49,494 nt of DNA, from the NCBI GenBank assembly GCA_026388735.1, contig JAPLJG010000095.1:1-49494 (forward strand). The letters are read 5' to 3'. The DNA comes from Deltaproteobacteria bacterium. GTDB taxonomy: Bacteria; Desulfobacterota; Desulfobulbia; Desulfobulbales; Desulfurivibrionaceae. A program made the translations under genes and the position numbers. Positions 32,854-42,316 of the stretch are shown here, piece by piece. The notes beneath the pieces are model-generated. The model was not told the origin of the DNA, searched no databases, and saw nothing but the letters and a program-made list of their open reading frames with translations. Positions within the stretch are counted from its first letter, which is position 1; each line of letters opens with the position of its first letter.

Positions 32854-34369
32854 GTTGATTCCTTTCCAACCCCAATAACACCGCCTGGACCCCGAACCGT
32901 TCTGTCTCGCCCGCCACGATGAACCCGGACTTGGCAAAAGATCTTAACGAGGCTTGGTTATCCGTCTTGACCAGTGCGGTAATCCGCCCAACCCCCTGTT
33001 CCTCCCGAAACAGTCGGGAGCAGGCCGAGCTAATCAATACGCTTCCCAACCCCTGTCCACGCAGGCCTGGGGACAGGTTCATCGAAATTTCCGCCATACC
33101 CTCGCCCAGATTAAAGCGCACTAGGCCCATCGGGGTACCATCCGAAAGTGTAGCCCGCCACAGACGGCAATCCTGGGCAGCGAGTTTCGCGACAAGCCAC
33201 TGTTCATGGCCCTCCGAGCTAATAGTCTCAGAGCGGAAAGAATTCTTCCGGGTCATAGGGTCGTTGGCCCATTGGAGCAACACATCTTTGTCCGACCAGC
33301 GGACCGGAGACAGTGTTAGCCCCCTTGCCAACAGAGCAATGACCACCCGACTGGCGCCACGGCCATCCACCAGCCCGCAACCCATTGCGGCCTGAGCCTG
33401 ACCTTGCACGCCATCGTGCAAAAATTCCCGTAACCGTCTGGCCAGCACATCCGAACCAAGGGCGTCATACCAACCCAGCACTATGGCCACCCCCTGGCGG
33501 GCAAGTTGGTTGGCGTTCTCCTCCTGGTTGCCCGCCGTGATCAGAGCCACAAACGGCGTCCCCACACAGGCCAGCTCATAGGTGGTGGTCCCGGCCGCAG
33601 TCACAGCAACATCCGCCCAATGCATCAGGGTGGCCATGTCAACCACGTCACGCGCCAGCTCGCACCGGAACGGCAACCCTGCCACCAGCTCAGCAAGTAC
33701 CCCGGCGTACGGATTGGCCGCCCCCACCACTGCCTTTACCTCTAAACCGTCGATACCGCTGGCCGCAAGGGCGGACAACACTCGGCCGGTCACGTTGTGT
33801 TGATCCGCTCCACCCATGGTGACCAGCACCCGCCTGGCTATCGGCGGCAAAAAACGCTCTTTGCCGCCGAACTTACAGAACTCCCGTCGCAACAGAGCGT
33901 AACACGGCCCCAACATCATGGTTGCCTCTGGAGGACAATTATAGGAAATATTGGGGGCATAGAGGTTCTGGTTGATTAGCGCATCGCAATGATAGTCAGC
34001 CAGTTGCCCCAGGTCGTCAATTGCCAGTAGCTGCCAACCGGCCTCCCGCATAGCCTGTTGGTAGACAGCGTCAAAATGGTAGCCGTCCAGCACCAGCCAG
34101 CCCAGGGGGGCATGCTGACACAATTGCTCCACCGCCAGCCGGTGCATGGAAACAAGATCTGCCGGGTCCGGGTAACGGCCTGCCAAATCAACCAAACCAG
34201 CCCCTTCCAATTCTATCCGTCGACGCAACGCTTCCGGCTCGATCCTGCCCGCAAAGAGCACCTCACCACCCCGGTCGCGCCAGACTTCGGCCAGTGCCAA
34301 GCAACGCATGACATGGCCGGTGCCCATAACGCCATCCGCATCGGCCCGGATCACCAGCCTGCCGATCAT
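32846..34369 (-). CDS. pseG: PseG-PseH fusion: UDP-sugar hydrolase plus N-acetyltransferase
   Basis: 507 residues. Residues 1-340 are PseG, a GT-B-like UDP-2,4-diacetamido-trideoxy-altropyranose hydrolase (RADADGVMGTGHVMRCLALA, LVTMGGADQHN, TAAGTTTYELACVG). Residues about 350-505 are a GNAT domain matching PseH (LSPVRWSDKDVLLQWANDP, LRGQGLGSVL). The order of reactions is PseC, PseH, PseG, so the chain couples two consecutive steps. The start overlaps the pseC stop by 4 bp. Confidence 0.92.
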   Translation of the reverse strand: MIGRLVIRADADGVMGTGHVMRCLALAEVWRDRGGEVLFAGRIEPEALRRRIELEGAGLVDLAGRYPDPADLVSMHRLAVEQLCQHAPLGWLVLDGYHFDAVYQQAMREAGWQLLAIDDLGQLADYHCDALINQNLYAPNISYNCPPEATMMLGPCYALLRREFCKFGGKERFLPPIARRVLVTMGGADQHNVTGRVLSALAASGIDGLEVKAVVGAANPYAGVLAELVAGLPFRCELARDVVDMATLMHWADVAVTAAGTTTYELACVGTPFVALITAGNQEENANQLARQGVAIVLGWYDALGSDVLARRLREFLHDGVQGQAQAAMGCGLVDGRGASRVVIALLARGLTLSPVRWSDKDVLLQWANDPMTRKNSFRSETISSEGHEQWLVAKLAAQDCRLWRATLSDGTPMGLVRFNLGEGMAEISMNLSPGLRGQGLGSVLISSACSRLFREEQGVGRITALVKTDNQASLRSFAKSGFIVAGETERFGVQAVLLGLERNQHE

Positions 34370-35529
34370 CCCCCCAGCTCCTGCCGTAGGACATGCACCA
34401 CCCTGGTCACATCGTTCTCGTCCATGCCTTGATGCAAGGGAAGGGTCAGAATGGTCTCATAAGCAGCCTCGGCACAGGGACAGAGTCCCGGCAGGGTGCG
34501 GAATGTCTCCTGGTAATAGGGATGCAGATGCACCGGCAGGTAGTGGACATTGGCTCCGATGCCCTGTTGCCGCAACCCGGCGAAGATCTGACCACGCACG
34601 CCACTGTCGACAAGCCGCACGACATAAAGGTGATAGGCATGTTCGTTCCCCGGTCGCACGGCCAGCGATTTCACCGCCGCAACATTGCCCAAGGCCGCAT
34701 CATAGACGGCGGCCAGCTTACGCCGTTTTTTCAGCCAGCCCGGCAGCTTGGCCAGTTGACTCGTTCCCAGGGCCGCCTGTAGGTCGGTGAGCCGGTAGTT
34801 ATAACCCAGCTCCACCATCTGGTAGGCCCAGGTACCAGCCACTTCGCGCTGGCGGTGGTCAGTGTCGATCCCGTGGTTGCGGAAACGCCGCATCCGTGCG
34901 GCCAGTTCGGGATTATCAGTGACCACCATGCCCCCCTCGCCAGTGGTGATGTGCTTAACCGGGTGGAAGCTGAACACGGTGAGGTCAGCCAAGGTCCCTA
35001 CTCGCCTGCCTTTGTACGCCCCCCCCAGACTGTGGCAAGCATCCGCCACCAGGGCAAGACCGTGTCTCTGGGCAAGATCGTATAGTGCGTCATAATCGCA
35101 AGGCTGACCAGCATAATCGACAGCAATAATAGCCTGCGTATTCGCGGTGATCCTACGCGCAACGTCGACTGGGTCGATAAGCAGGGTCTCCGGGCCCACG
35201 TCGGCGAACACCGGAGTGCCGCCTTGGTAGACCACGCAGTTGGCTGTGGCCGCGAAGGTCATGGCCGGCACGATCACCTCATCTCCAGGCCCGATACCTA
35301 GGGCATGCATGGCCGCATGCAGCGCAGCAGTGCCGCTCGAGACCGCCACACCGTACTGCGCACCAGTAAAAGCGCAAACCGCCGACTCGAACTCACTCAC
35401 CCTGGGGCCGGTGGTCAACCAGTCGGAACGGAGCGCCGCCACCACCGCCGCAATGTCATCTTCCTCAATTCGCTGCCTGCCGTAAGGCAGAAAGGCGGAC
35501 GAATCCTCAGATGGGGGAGAAGTGATCAT
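34366..35529 (-). CDS. pseC: PseC, UDP-4-amino-4,6-dideoxy-N-acetyl-beta-L-altrosamine transaminase
   Basis: 387 residues, DegT/DnrJ/EryC1 PLP-dependent sugar aminotransferase: AVSSGTAALHAAMHALG, VADACHSLGG, and the PLP lysine in FSFHPVKHITTGEGG. It aminates the 4-keto sugar made by PseB. I prefer the ATG at 35529 (AGGA 5 bases upstream) over 35550, which lacks a ribosome site; the difference is 7 residues. It is 44 bp after pseB. Confidence 0.94.
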   Translation of the reverse strand: MITSPPSEDSSAFLPYGRQRIEEDDIAAVVAALRSDWLTTGPRVSEFESAVCAFTGAQYGVAVSSGTAALHAAMHALGIGPGDEVIVPAMTFAATANCVVYQGGTPVFADVGPETLLIDPVDVARRITANTQAIIAVDYAGQPCDYDALYDLAQRHGLALVADACHSLGGAYKGRRVGTLADLTVFSFHPVKHITTGEGGMVVTDNPELAARMRRFRNHGIDTDHRQREVAGTWAYQMVELGYNYRLTDLQAALGTSQLAKLPGWLKKRRKLAAVYDAALGNVAAVKSLAVRPGNEHAYHLYVVRLVDSGVRGQIFAGLRQQGIGANVHYLPVHLHPYYQETFRTLPGLCPCAEAAYETILTLPLHQGMDENDVTRVVHVLRQELGG

Positions 35530-35572
35530 AGTATCCTGTCGTTGTTTCATCGAAATGTTCAGAATCCGGATC

Positions 35573-36850
35573 TCACGCCACCGCCCGCACCGGAGCTTCG
35601 TGACCTACGGCCACCGCCGGATCTTTGCTTCCATCCGCCTCACCGAACACGATGCTGCGCAGCTCATCCACCGTAATCCATTCTTCGTTGGCATCACTGG
35701 TGTAAACAAATCCCTCGGGCATTTTTACTGCCTCAACATAATTCTTCCGCTGCCACCATGAATGACTGGGCATGACCACATACATCCCCTTATACTTGTA
35801 TGTATTACGACCTTCGTCCTCGCCGGTGAGCGCCTCATGCAGCTTTTCGCCATCCCGAATACCGATATGCTTGACATCGCATTCTGGAGCAATGGCTTCG
35901 GCCAAGTCCATAATCCGCATGCTGGGGATATTCGGCACAAAAATTTCCCCCCCTTCCATGTATCGGAACCCCTGAAGAACCAATTCCACGGCATGATCAA
36001 GAGTGATCCAGAAACGTGTCATCCGCTCATCAGTAATGGTGATCGTACCACTTTCCTTCTGTTGCAGAAAAAGAGGGATGACGCTCCCCCGGCTGCCGAT
36101 AACATTACCGTAGCGCACACAGGCAAAGCGAGTACCGTCGAGACCAGCATAAGCATTACCTTGAACAAAGAGCTTGTCGGAACAGAGTTTAGTAGCACCG
36201 TACAAATTAACCGGATTGACCGCCTTATCCGTAGACAGGGCGATCACCTTTTTGACCCCGGCATCAATGGCCGCATTAATCACATTCTGGGCACCGTGGA
36301 CATTGGTCTTCACCGCTTCAAAGGGATTGTACTCGCAGGCTGGCACCTGTTTGAGCGCGGCGGCATGAACCACCATGTCTACCCCGCGCATGGCGCGGAG
36401 CAACCGCTCCCCGTCACGAACATCTCCGATGAGAAAACGCAGCCGCGCATCGTCCTTGAACTCAATGCGCATCTCATGCTGTTTGAGCTCGTCGCGGCTG
36501 TATATTCGTATGGCCTTGGGATTGAGCCGATCCAGAAGATAATGGCAGAAATATTTGCCAAAAGAGCCGGTGCCGCCGGTAACCAGAATCGTCTTGTCCG
36601 ACCAGTCGATGGCCGGACGATCGGATTTCCCCCCCTTGAGGATTTCCCTGACGGACTCAATGCTTCGCTTTTGCTTATACACATACTCCTTAACCTGCAA
36701 AAACTTTTCGACATCCTGCTGCGAGTAGCGCCGTTGCCCGCCATCTGTCTTTTCCGGAGTTATAAAATCCGCAAATTCCTTCTGCCAATATCTGATGGTG
36801 GACACAGGAACCCCCAACTCCAGACCGATCTCCTTAATTCTGTATTTCAT
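35573..36850 (-). CDS. pseB: PseB with fused N-terminal MerR-type DNA-binding domain
   Basis: 425 residues. Residues 1-72 are a MerR-family helix-turn-helix (KEIGLELGVPVSTIRYW, GQRRYSQQDVEKFLQVK) with a short following helix. From about residue 84 comes a complete UDP-GlcNAc 4,6-dehydratase (inverting) of the SDR family: TILVTGGTGSFGKYF, and STDKAVNPVNLYGATK with the Asp-Lys and Tyr catalytic residues. PseB usually begins at the TGGTG strand. No in-frame ATG, GTG or TTG occurs between the two domains that could give a free enzyme. GAGG lies 7 bases before the ATG at 36850. It is the first gene of the glycosylation operon. Confidence 0.93.
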   Translation of the reverse strand: MKYRIKEIGLELGVPVSTIRYWQKEFADFITPEKTDGGQRRYSQQDVEKFLQVKEYVYKQKRSIESVREILKGGKSDRPAIDWSDKTILVTGGTGSFGKYFCHYLLDRLNPKAIRIYSRDELKQHEMRIEFKDDARLRFLIGDVRDGERLLRAMRGVDMVVHAAALKQVPACEYNPFEAVKTNVHGAQNVINAAIDAGVKKVIALSTDKAVNPVNLYGATKLCSDKLFVQGNAYAGLDGTRFACVRYGNVIGSRGSVIPLFLQQKESGTITITDERMTRFWITLDHAVELVLQGFRYMEGGEIFVPNIPSMRIMDLAEAIAPECDVKHIGIRDGEKLHEALTGEDEGRNTYKYKGMYVVMPSHSWWQRKNYVEAVKMPEGFVYTSDANEEWITVDELRSIVFGEADGSKDPAVAVGHEAPVRAVA

Positions 36851-36918
36851 GGCATGCCTCTTTTATTTTGGAGAAACAGATTCGATGGCCAACTGGCATT
36901 GTTTCCCTTGTGTTGATC

Positions 36919-36945
36919 ATATCGACCGACCGACAAAAAAGATAA
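36919..36945 (-). promoter_or_regulatory. Possible sigma-28-like promoter before pseB
   Basis: Minus-strand TTATCTTT (36938-36945), 11-bp spacer, GTCGATAT (36919-36926). The -10 box matches 6 of 8 bases, the -35 box about half. The spacer holds a CGAC-CGAC-type short tandem repeat. The rest of the 433-bp gap to 37284 holds the promoter at 37183 and no other gene I support. Confidence 0.35.
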
Positions 36946-37182
36946 ACTAAAATCTTTAGCAAACTTCACGTTTTCACTTAAGCAAAAAAGATGCCACCAA
37001 AATAAGGAAAATATTTCCCATGGCGAATCAACGATAACCATGACTTTCTTCTGCGCGACAGAGCCTTGATGGCGACAGAGCCATGGCTCAAACAAGGGGA
37101 AGGTCAACATCTTGACAGGATTACAAACATCCCAACGCAACAGAAAAGCAGGGAAATTTCAGGCAACCACCTTGCTTCACGC

Positions 37183-37211
37183 TGGACAAATGGTTATAAA
37201 TTTGAGATAAT
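37183..37211 (+). promoter_or_regulatory. Sigma-70-like promoter for the small coiled-coil gene
   Basis: Plus-strand TGGACA (37183-37188), 17-bp spacer, GATAAT (37206-37211). Confidence 0.5.
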
Positions 37212-37283
37212 AAAAATGAGGAACTTAAGGGGATTGAACAGCTAGGCACATCTTCCACCATCCGCGTTGGGAGGGAGGGCAAT

Positions 37284-37601
37284 ATGGCTCCGGAAATCAT
37301 CTCTGCGATACAGACAAGTCCACCATCAGCCACCACTACGGGTTTCTCCAGAACCAACACCTCGGAAAGTCAGAGAGCTTCACAGAATTTACGGCAGGCA
37401 CAGAAAGAACGACAGGATGCAGCGCAAAGAACCCAGGATGCTCAGACGGATGAGCAGCAGGCCCAGAAAACCCTACAGGCAGCCCAGGCGGAAGAACAGC
37501 GAGCAGCAGAGAAAGTAAACTCAGCCCAAGCTGAGCAACAGAAGGCCACCCGCCCGACACCCCCCCAGACAAGCGGGAAGGTAATCAACGTTCTGGTTTG
37601 A
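37284..37601 (+). CDS. Small Gln/Ala-rich coiled-coil protein of unknown function
   Basis: 105 residues. I do not recognise the family. Residues about 28-88 form a continuous, highly charged Gln/Ala/Glu coiled coil (QAQKERQDAAQRTQDAQ, LQAAQAEEQRAAEKV); both ends look disordered, and it closes with SGKVINVLV. There is no signal peptide. A strong ribosome site (GGGAGGGAGGG) and a sigma-70-like promoter support translation. It is divergent from pseB. The hydrophobic end and Thr/Ser-rich N-terminus would fit a small cytoplasmic partner protein, but nothing more can be said. Confidence 0.65.
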   Translation: MAPEIISAIQTSPPSATTTGFSRTNTSESQRASQNLRQAQKERQDAAQRTQDAQTDEQQAQKTLQAAQAEEQRAAEKVNSAQAEQQKATRPTPPQTSGKVINVLV

Positions 37602-37660
37602 ATTGTTACGGCTCTTTCGCGGCCACCGAATTCGCTACCATCGCCTGGTGTCCGTAGCGC

Positions 37661-38430
37661 TTACTCTACCACATCCCCAGCCTTCACGGTTTTGCCAAAC
37701 CCAGCCAGCCTCTTCCTGCCCAGCAACCAGACCGCACCTATACTCACCTCGTAGAGCGCAATCAGAGGGAAGGCCATGAGACACTGATTTATCACGTCCG
37801 GGGTGGGAGTAAGGATGGCGGCAATAACAAAGGCAAGCAGGATGGCATACTTGCGGTGCCTGTTCAGGAAGGCCGCGTTCACCATGCCCATCTTGGCTAG
37901 CAGCACCATAAATATGGGAAGCTCGAAGATAACGCCAAAGGCTATGAGCAGACGCAGACAGAGGGAAAAATATTCCTTTACCGTGGGCATGGGGCTTAAA
38001 AAATCGTTGGAGTAGCCAAGCAGGAACTTGAAGGCCGGAGGGAAAACTACGAAATAGCCAAAGGCAGCGCCGCCAAAAAAGAAAAGCGAGGAGAGCAGAC
38101 TGAAAGGCAGAATCACCCGTTTTTCATGCTGATACAGGCCTGGGGCGACAAACCGCCAAATCTGATAAAAGATCACCGGGCTGGCCAGGAGAAGCCCGGA
38201 AACCAGGGAAAGCTTTAGATAAAAAAAAACCCTTCCTGGTACGAGGTAAAGATCAGACTAGAGCCTTCAGGCATGGCCTCGTACAGGGGCTTGAACAGCA
38301 ACTGACCAAGCTCCTTGCTGTAGGAATAGCACAGGGCAAATCCTGCCACCGTGGCGAGCAATGAATAGATCAGGCACTTGCGCAACTCCGTGAGATGTTC
38401 CGTAAGAGCCTGTTTTTGAAAATCATCCAT
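37661..38430 (-). CDS. tatC: Sec-independent translocase subunit TatC, split by a frameshift
   Basis: Two frames together give a complete TatC of about 255 residues. The N-terminal part (38215-38430) holds LTEHLTELRKCLIYSLLA and transmembrane segment 1. The rest (reading to 37661) holds FYQIWRFVAPGLYQHEKR, FELPIFMVLLAKMG and RKYAILLAFVIAAILTPTPD. The break is at a run of nine T (minus strand; 38221-38229). Ten T would join EGFFFYLKLSLVSG in one frame. TatC is the receptor of the twin-arginine export system. tatA/B are not in the window. The cause may be sequencing error, mutation or slippage. Confidence 0.88.
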
Positions 38431-38507
38431 ATCCGCACCAAAACTATTTTATTAGTTAAGATATAAAACCAGCCCTACTACCACTTCTCCCAAACCGGTC
38501 AAGACCT

Positions 38508-39212
38508 TCACTCTGCTTTCTCCGCCACCGCACTCAAGGCATCCTTAATTTGCATGCTCATTTTCCACAGCGGGGTGATTTTGCGGATCCTTTTCGGCGG
38601 CAACAGATCCCACAAAATCTTCTGGTCAGCATGGCCGTCTGGATTATTAAGGGCAATGCCATCAGGAGTTATGAAACCATTGAGACGGATATCCCAGGCA
38701 CCGCGCACGATTTCCTGGTCAAGAAGCTGCTCCTGCTCTCCCAGTGCGTATGCCTCCACGTCGGGGGTAAGGCCGTGCAACTCAGCGAGAATGGCGACCG
38801 CGAGATCAAAAAAACCCATGCCCTCGCCGACAAAATATCCAGCCGGGTCCACGGCCAGACAATCGGTGACCAACAAGCCGACAGGCGCTTGGCACAGCTC
38901 CTCCACTGCAACCCGGCGGCCGTACTGAACCAGCCCCTTGTACCCCACGGCATAGCTCAAATGCTTGAATGGGATTTCATACGGCACCAGAAGATAGAAC
39001 CCTTCCTTCAGGCCGGGAGCGGGTACCACCAGCTCTTTGCCATCGGTCAGGGCGTTGATCCTGACCTGTTGCAACCTTGCAGTCGGCCCGACAAATACCC
39101 TTTTGGCATCCCGGTACCTCTCCAGACGCCGCACCAACTCCGCAGATTTGCCAGAAGCTTTTCCCTCCGGCGCATCCGGAAAAGCTGCCCTTACCTCTTC
39201 TTTCGTAATCAT
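38508..39212 (-). CDS. 5-formyltetrahydrofolate cyclo-ligase-like protein
   Basis: 234 residues with the MTHFS/NagB-like fold of 5-FTHF cyclo-ligase relatives: a basic N-terminal helix with RRLERYRDAKRVFVGP, LVVPAPGLKEGFYL, and a glycine motif VGEGMGFFDLAVAIL that corresponds to the G-x-G-x-G-Y-Y-D motif of true ligases. The motif is altered (Phe in place of Tyr, no GGG run), and the protein is longer than the usual 180-200 residues. A related but different reaction is possible. It lies 78 bp upstream of tatC on the same strand. Confidence 0.7.
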   Translation of the reverse strand: MITKEEVRAAFPDAPEGKASGKSAELVRRLERYRDAKRVFVGPTARLQQVRINALTDGKELVVPAPGLKEGFYLLVPYEIPFKHLSYAVGYKGLVQYGRRVAVEELCQAPVGLLVTDCLAVDPAGYFVGEGMGFFDLAVAILAELHGLTPDVEAYALGEQEQLLDQEIVRGAWDIRLNGFITPDGIALNNPDGHADQKILWDLLPPKRIRKITPLWKMSMQIKDALSAVAEKAE

Positions 39213-39234
39213 GGTTCCACACTGCTGCTTTCAA

Positions 39235-39270
39235 CAAAAAAAGCCGCCAGGCTGATTCCTGTCGGCTTTC
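39235..39270 (-). terminator. Rho-independent terminator after the D,D-carboxypeptidase gene
   Basis: Minus-strand hairpin AAGCCGaCAGG/CCTGgCGGCTT followed by seven T. It insulates dacA-like transcription from the cyclo-ligase-like gene, whose start is 23 bp further on. Confidence 0.9.
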
Positions 39271-39348
39271 GTCCTGTTCTGACTGTCATTATTACGACTT
39301 GGTTTTTTTCCCTTTATCCGCTCAACATGACGCACTGAAGATATTTCT

Positions 39349-40404
39349 TTATCGTATCATGCTCTTCGGGTTGGCCAAAGAAACCCGCACGCCGCCGGAG
39401 GTGTTATCCGCTGGCAATCGCGAGGCCATTTCCTGTTTGGCGAATCCGTGCTCGACCAAGGTAGCGATATCATCCCACATGGACGCGCTGCCCATCAACG
39501 AAACAATAATGGACTGCCCACCCCGCTGAAATTTCCCAACATAGGTTTTACCTGCTGCCACCGTATAGCCGGTTTTTCCGCCAACCGCGCCATCCAAGGT
39601 CCACAACGCCTTGTTATGACTGCGTAAAATCTTTCCATCGCTGGTCCGGGTCTCGGCAATGGCCATACGCTCAGCAAACTCAGGGTTATGCATGGCCCGA
39701 TTAAAAACCGTGGCCAAATCACGAGCCGTGGTCTGCTGGCCTTCCTTGGTCAAGCCATTGGCACTTTTACAGATGGTATTTTGTGCACCGAGAGCCTCGG
39801 CCTTTTTGGTCATCAATCTGGCAAAGGCCTGCTCGGAACCGGCAACCTTTTCCGCCAAAGCCACGCTGGCATCATTTGCCGAAGCAAGCAACACAGCATT
39901 AATTAAATCGGTGGCCTGATAGGAATCGCCTTTTTTCAAATAAACCTTCGAGGCGGGCATGTTCGCGGCGTAGGCGCTGGTGCGCACCATTTCCTTGCCA
40001 TTAAAACTTTCAACAGCAATGAGCCCGGTGATGATTTTAATGGTACTGGCAGGCTGACCAGGCCGATCCGCGCTGCGATCGAACAAGACTCTGCCGGTTT
40101 TAGCATCCATGATATAAGCGCTACGGCAGGTGAGTTTTCCATGCAACTCCGAGGAAGCCTCGGATGCGACATTCAGCGGTTCCGCAACTTTTCGCTTCAA
40201 CTCTTCTGCGGGAACAAGCTTGACTACCTCCGCACACTTTTCCTGCTTTGCCGCGATGTTCCCCTGCTCAGGCGCAAACTTGTGTAAAGAATGCAAAGAG
40301 ACAACTTTTGCATTCTTTACATGATGTTGCGCACCTGCCGGAGAAGCGAGCAGAAAAATAAGCAAGGCAACAGAGAGAATATATCGGCAAGAAAAAGAAC
40401 CCAT
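39349..40404 (-). CDS. D-alanyl-D-alanine carboxypeptidase (peptidase S11, PBP5/6-like)
   Basis: 351 residues, exported: signal peptide MGSFSCRYILSVALLIFLL with AGA before the likely cut. The S11 catalytic motifs are complete: STIK (SxxK), SAND (SxN) and KTGYT (KTG). It trims the terminal D-Ala of peptidoglycan stem peptides in the periplasm. The about 60 residues between the signal peptide and the domain are His/Lys/Glu-rich and not conserved. The C-terminus is short and lacks the usual PBP5 amphipathic anchor domain. Confidence 0.92.
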   Translation of the reverse strand: MGSFSCRYILSVALLIFLLASPAGAQHHVKNAKVVSLHSLHKFAPEQGNIAAKQEKCAEVVKLVPAEELKRKVAEPLNVASEASSELHGKLTCRSAYIMDAKTGRVLFDRSADRPGQPASTIKIITGLIAVESFNGKEMVRTSAYAANMPASKVYLKKGDSYQATDLINAVLLASANDASVALAEKVAGSEQAFARLMTKKAEALGAQNTICKSANGLTKEGQQTTARDLATVFNRAMHNPEFAERMAIAETRTSDGKILRSHNKALWTLDGAVGGKTGYTVAAGKTYVGKFQRGGQSIIVSLMGSASMWDDIATLVEHGFAKQEMASRLPADNTSGGVRVSLANPKSMIR

Positions 40405-40668
40405 AGTTTGTCCACATTCCGGTTGAAATTTTTTTTTAGAAAAAGGCTTATAATTTCAAATTACTAGATCTATATTTAGCTATAATTTATACTTGCCTAC
40501 AAAATCAAGTTTTTTTTGAGGTTATTGTTCTATCTTGTTGATTTATTGTTTTTCCCGCCACAAAAAAACTCTCAAGCCGTAGAGAAAATGGTTCTTATTA
40601 CCTTTCTTATCGAGCGTTGCTGCCTTTCCCATTAAACATGACGACCTAATCTCCCCGTGAGAACGACT

Positions 40669-41211
40669 ATGCCATCCCCATCGGTTCAATGTCTCGCCTT
40701 CGCTTTCAAGGAAATAAGCGGCCAGGTTATTTGCCTCGACGATTTCCCAGCCCATCTCACCTTCTCACCAGAAAGACATGCAACAGCTAAACAGTGGCTT
40801 GAAAAACACCTCGGCGTCGCATGCATAACAGACAGCACTGACCGCCATTATTTTGCTGATCTTCTTGTGGAATTCTTCGAGGGACGTCGGCAAAATTTTC
40901 CGTCACCGGCCAGATCGCCATTTGTGGAAAAGGGCACCGAGTTCCAAAGGCACGTCTGGGATTGTATTGCCAAAATTCCCTATGGAGAAACGAAAACCTA
41001 CGGGGAGTTGGCTCAAGCCTTGGGCAAACCTGGCGCTGCCCGGGCGGTGGGACAGGCCTGCAACGCCAATCCCCTGGCGCTTATTGTGCCCTGCCATCGG
41101 GTGACAGGCTCTTGCGGATTGGGAGGGTTTGCCGGAGGAACCGAGGCGAAGAAATACTTGCTGGATTTGGAACAACTGACCATGATGCGAAAAATTAAAA
41201 ACCGGCTGTAG
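40669..41211 (+). CDS. ogt: Methylated-DNA-protein-cysteine S-methyltransferase (Ogt/MGMT)
   Basis: 180 residues. The C-terminal DNA-binding domain (about 90-170) has FQRHVWDCIAKIPYGETKTYGELA, CNANPLALIVPCHRV with the acceptor Cys in PCHRV, and GGFAGGTEAKKYLLDLE. It repairs O6-alkylguanine by self-alkylation, a single-use reaction. The N-terminal half is the usual weakly conserved ribonuclease-like domain. The start is either the GTG at 40657 or the ATG at 40669; neither has a strong ribosome site. It converges with cheB with 10 bp between the stops. Confidence 0.92.
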   Translation: MPSPSVQCLAFAFKEISGQVICLDDFPAHLTFSPERHATAKQWLEKHLGVACITDSTDRHYFADLLVEFFEGRRQNFPSPARSPFVEKGTEFQRHVWDCIAKIPYGETKTYGELAQALGKPGAARAVGQACNANPLALIVPCHRVTGSCGLGGFAGGTEAKKYLLDLEQLTMMRKIKNRL

Positions 41212-41221
41212 CCCCAAAGGA

Positions 41222-42316
<1,095 letters not shown>

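Noticed and set aside
35762-36916. A 384-codon plus-strand frame opposite pseB
   Set aside because: Antisense of the dehydratase; no domain recognised.
36847-37140. A 97-codon minus-strand frame before pseB
   Set aside because: Trp/Cys/Phe-rich with no ribosome site; it covers the promoter region instead.
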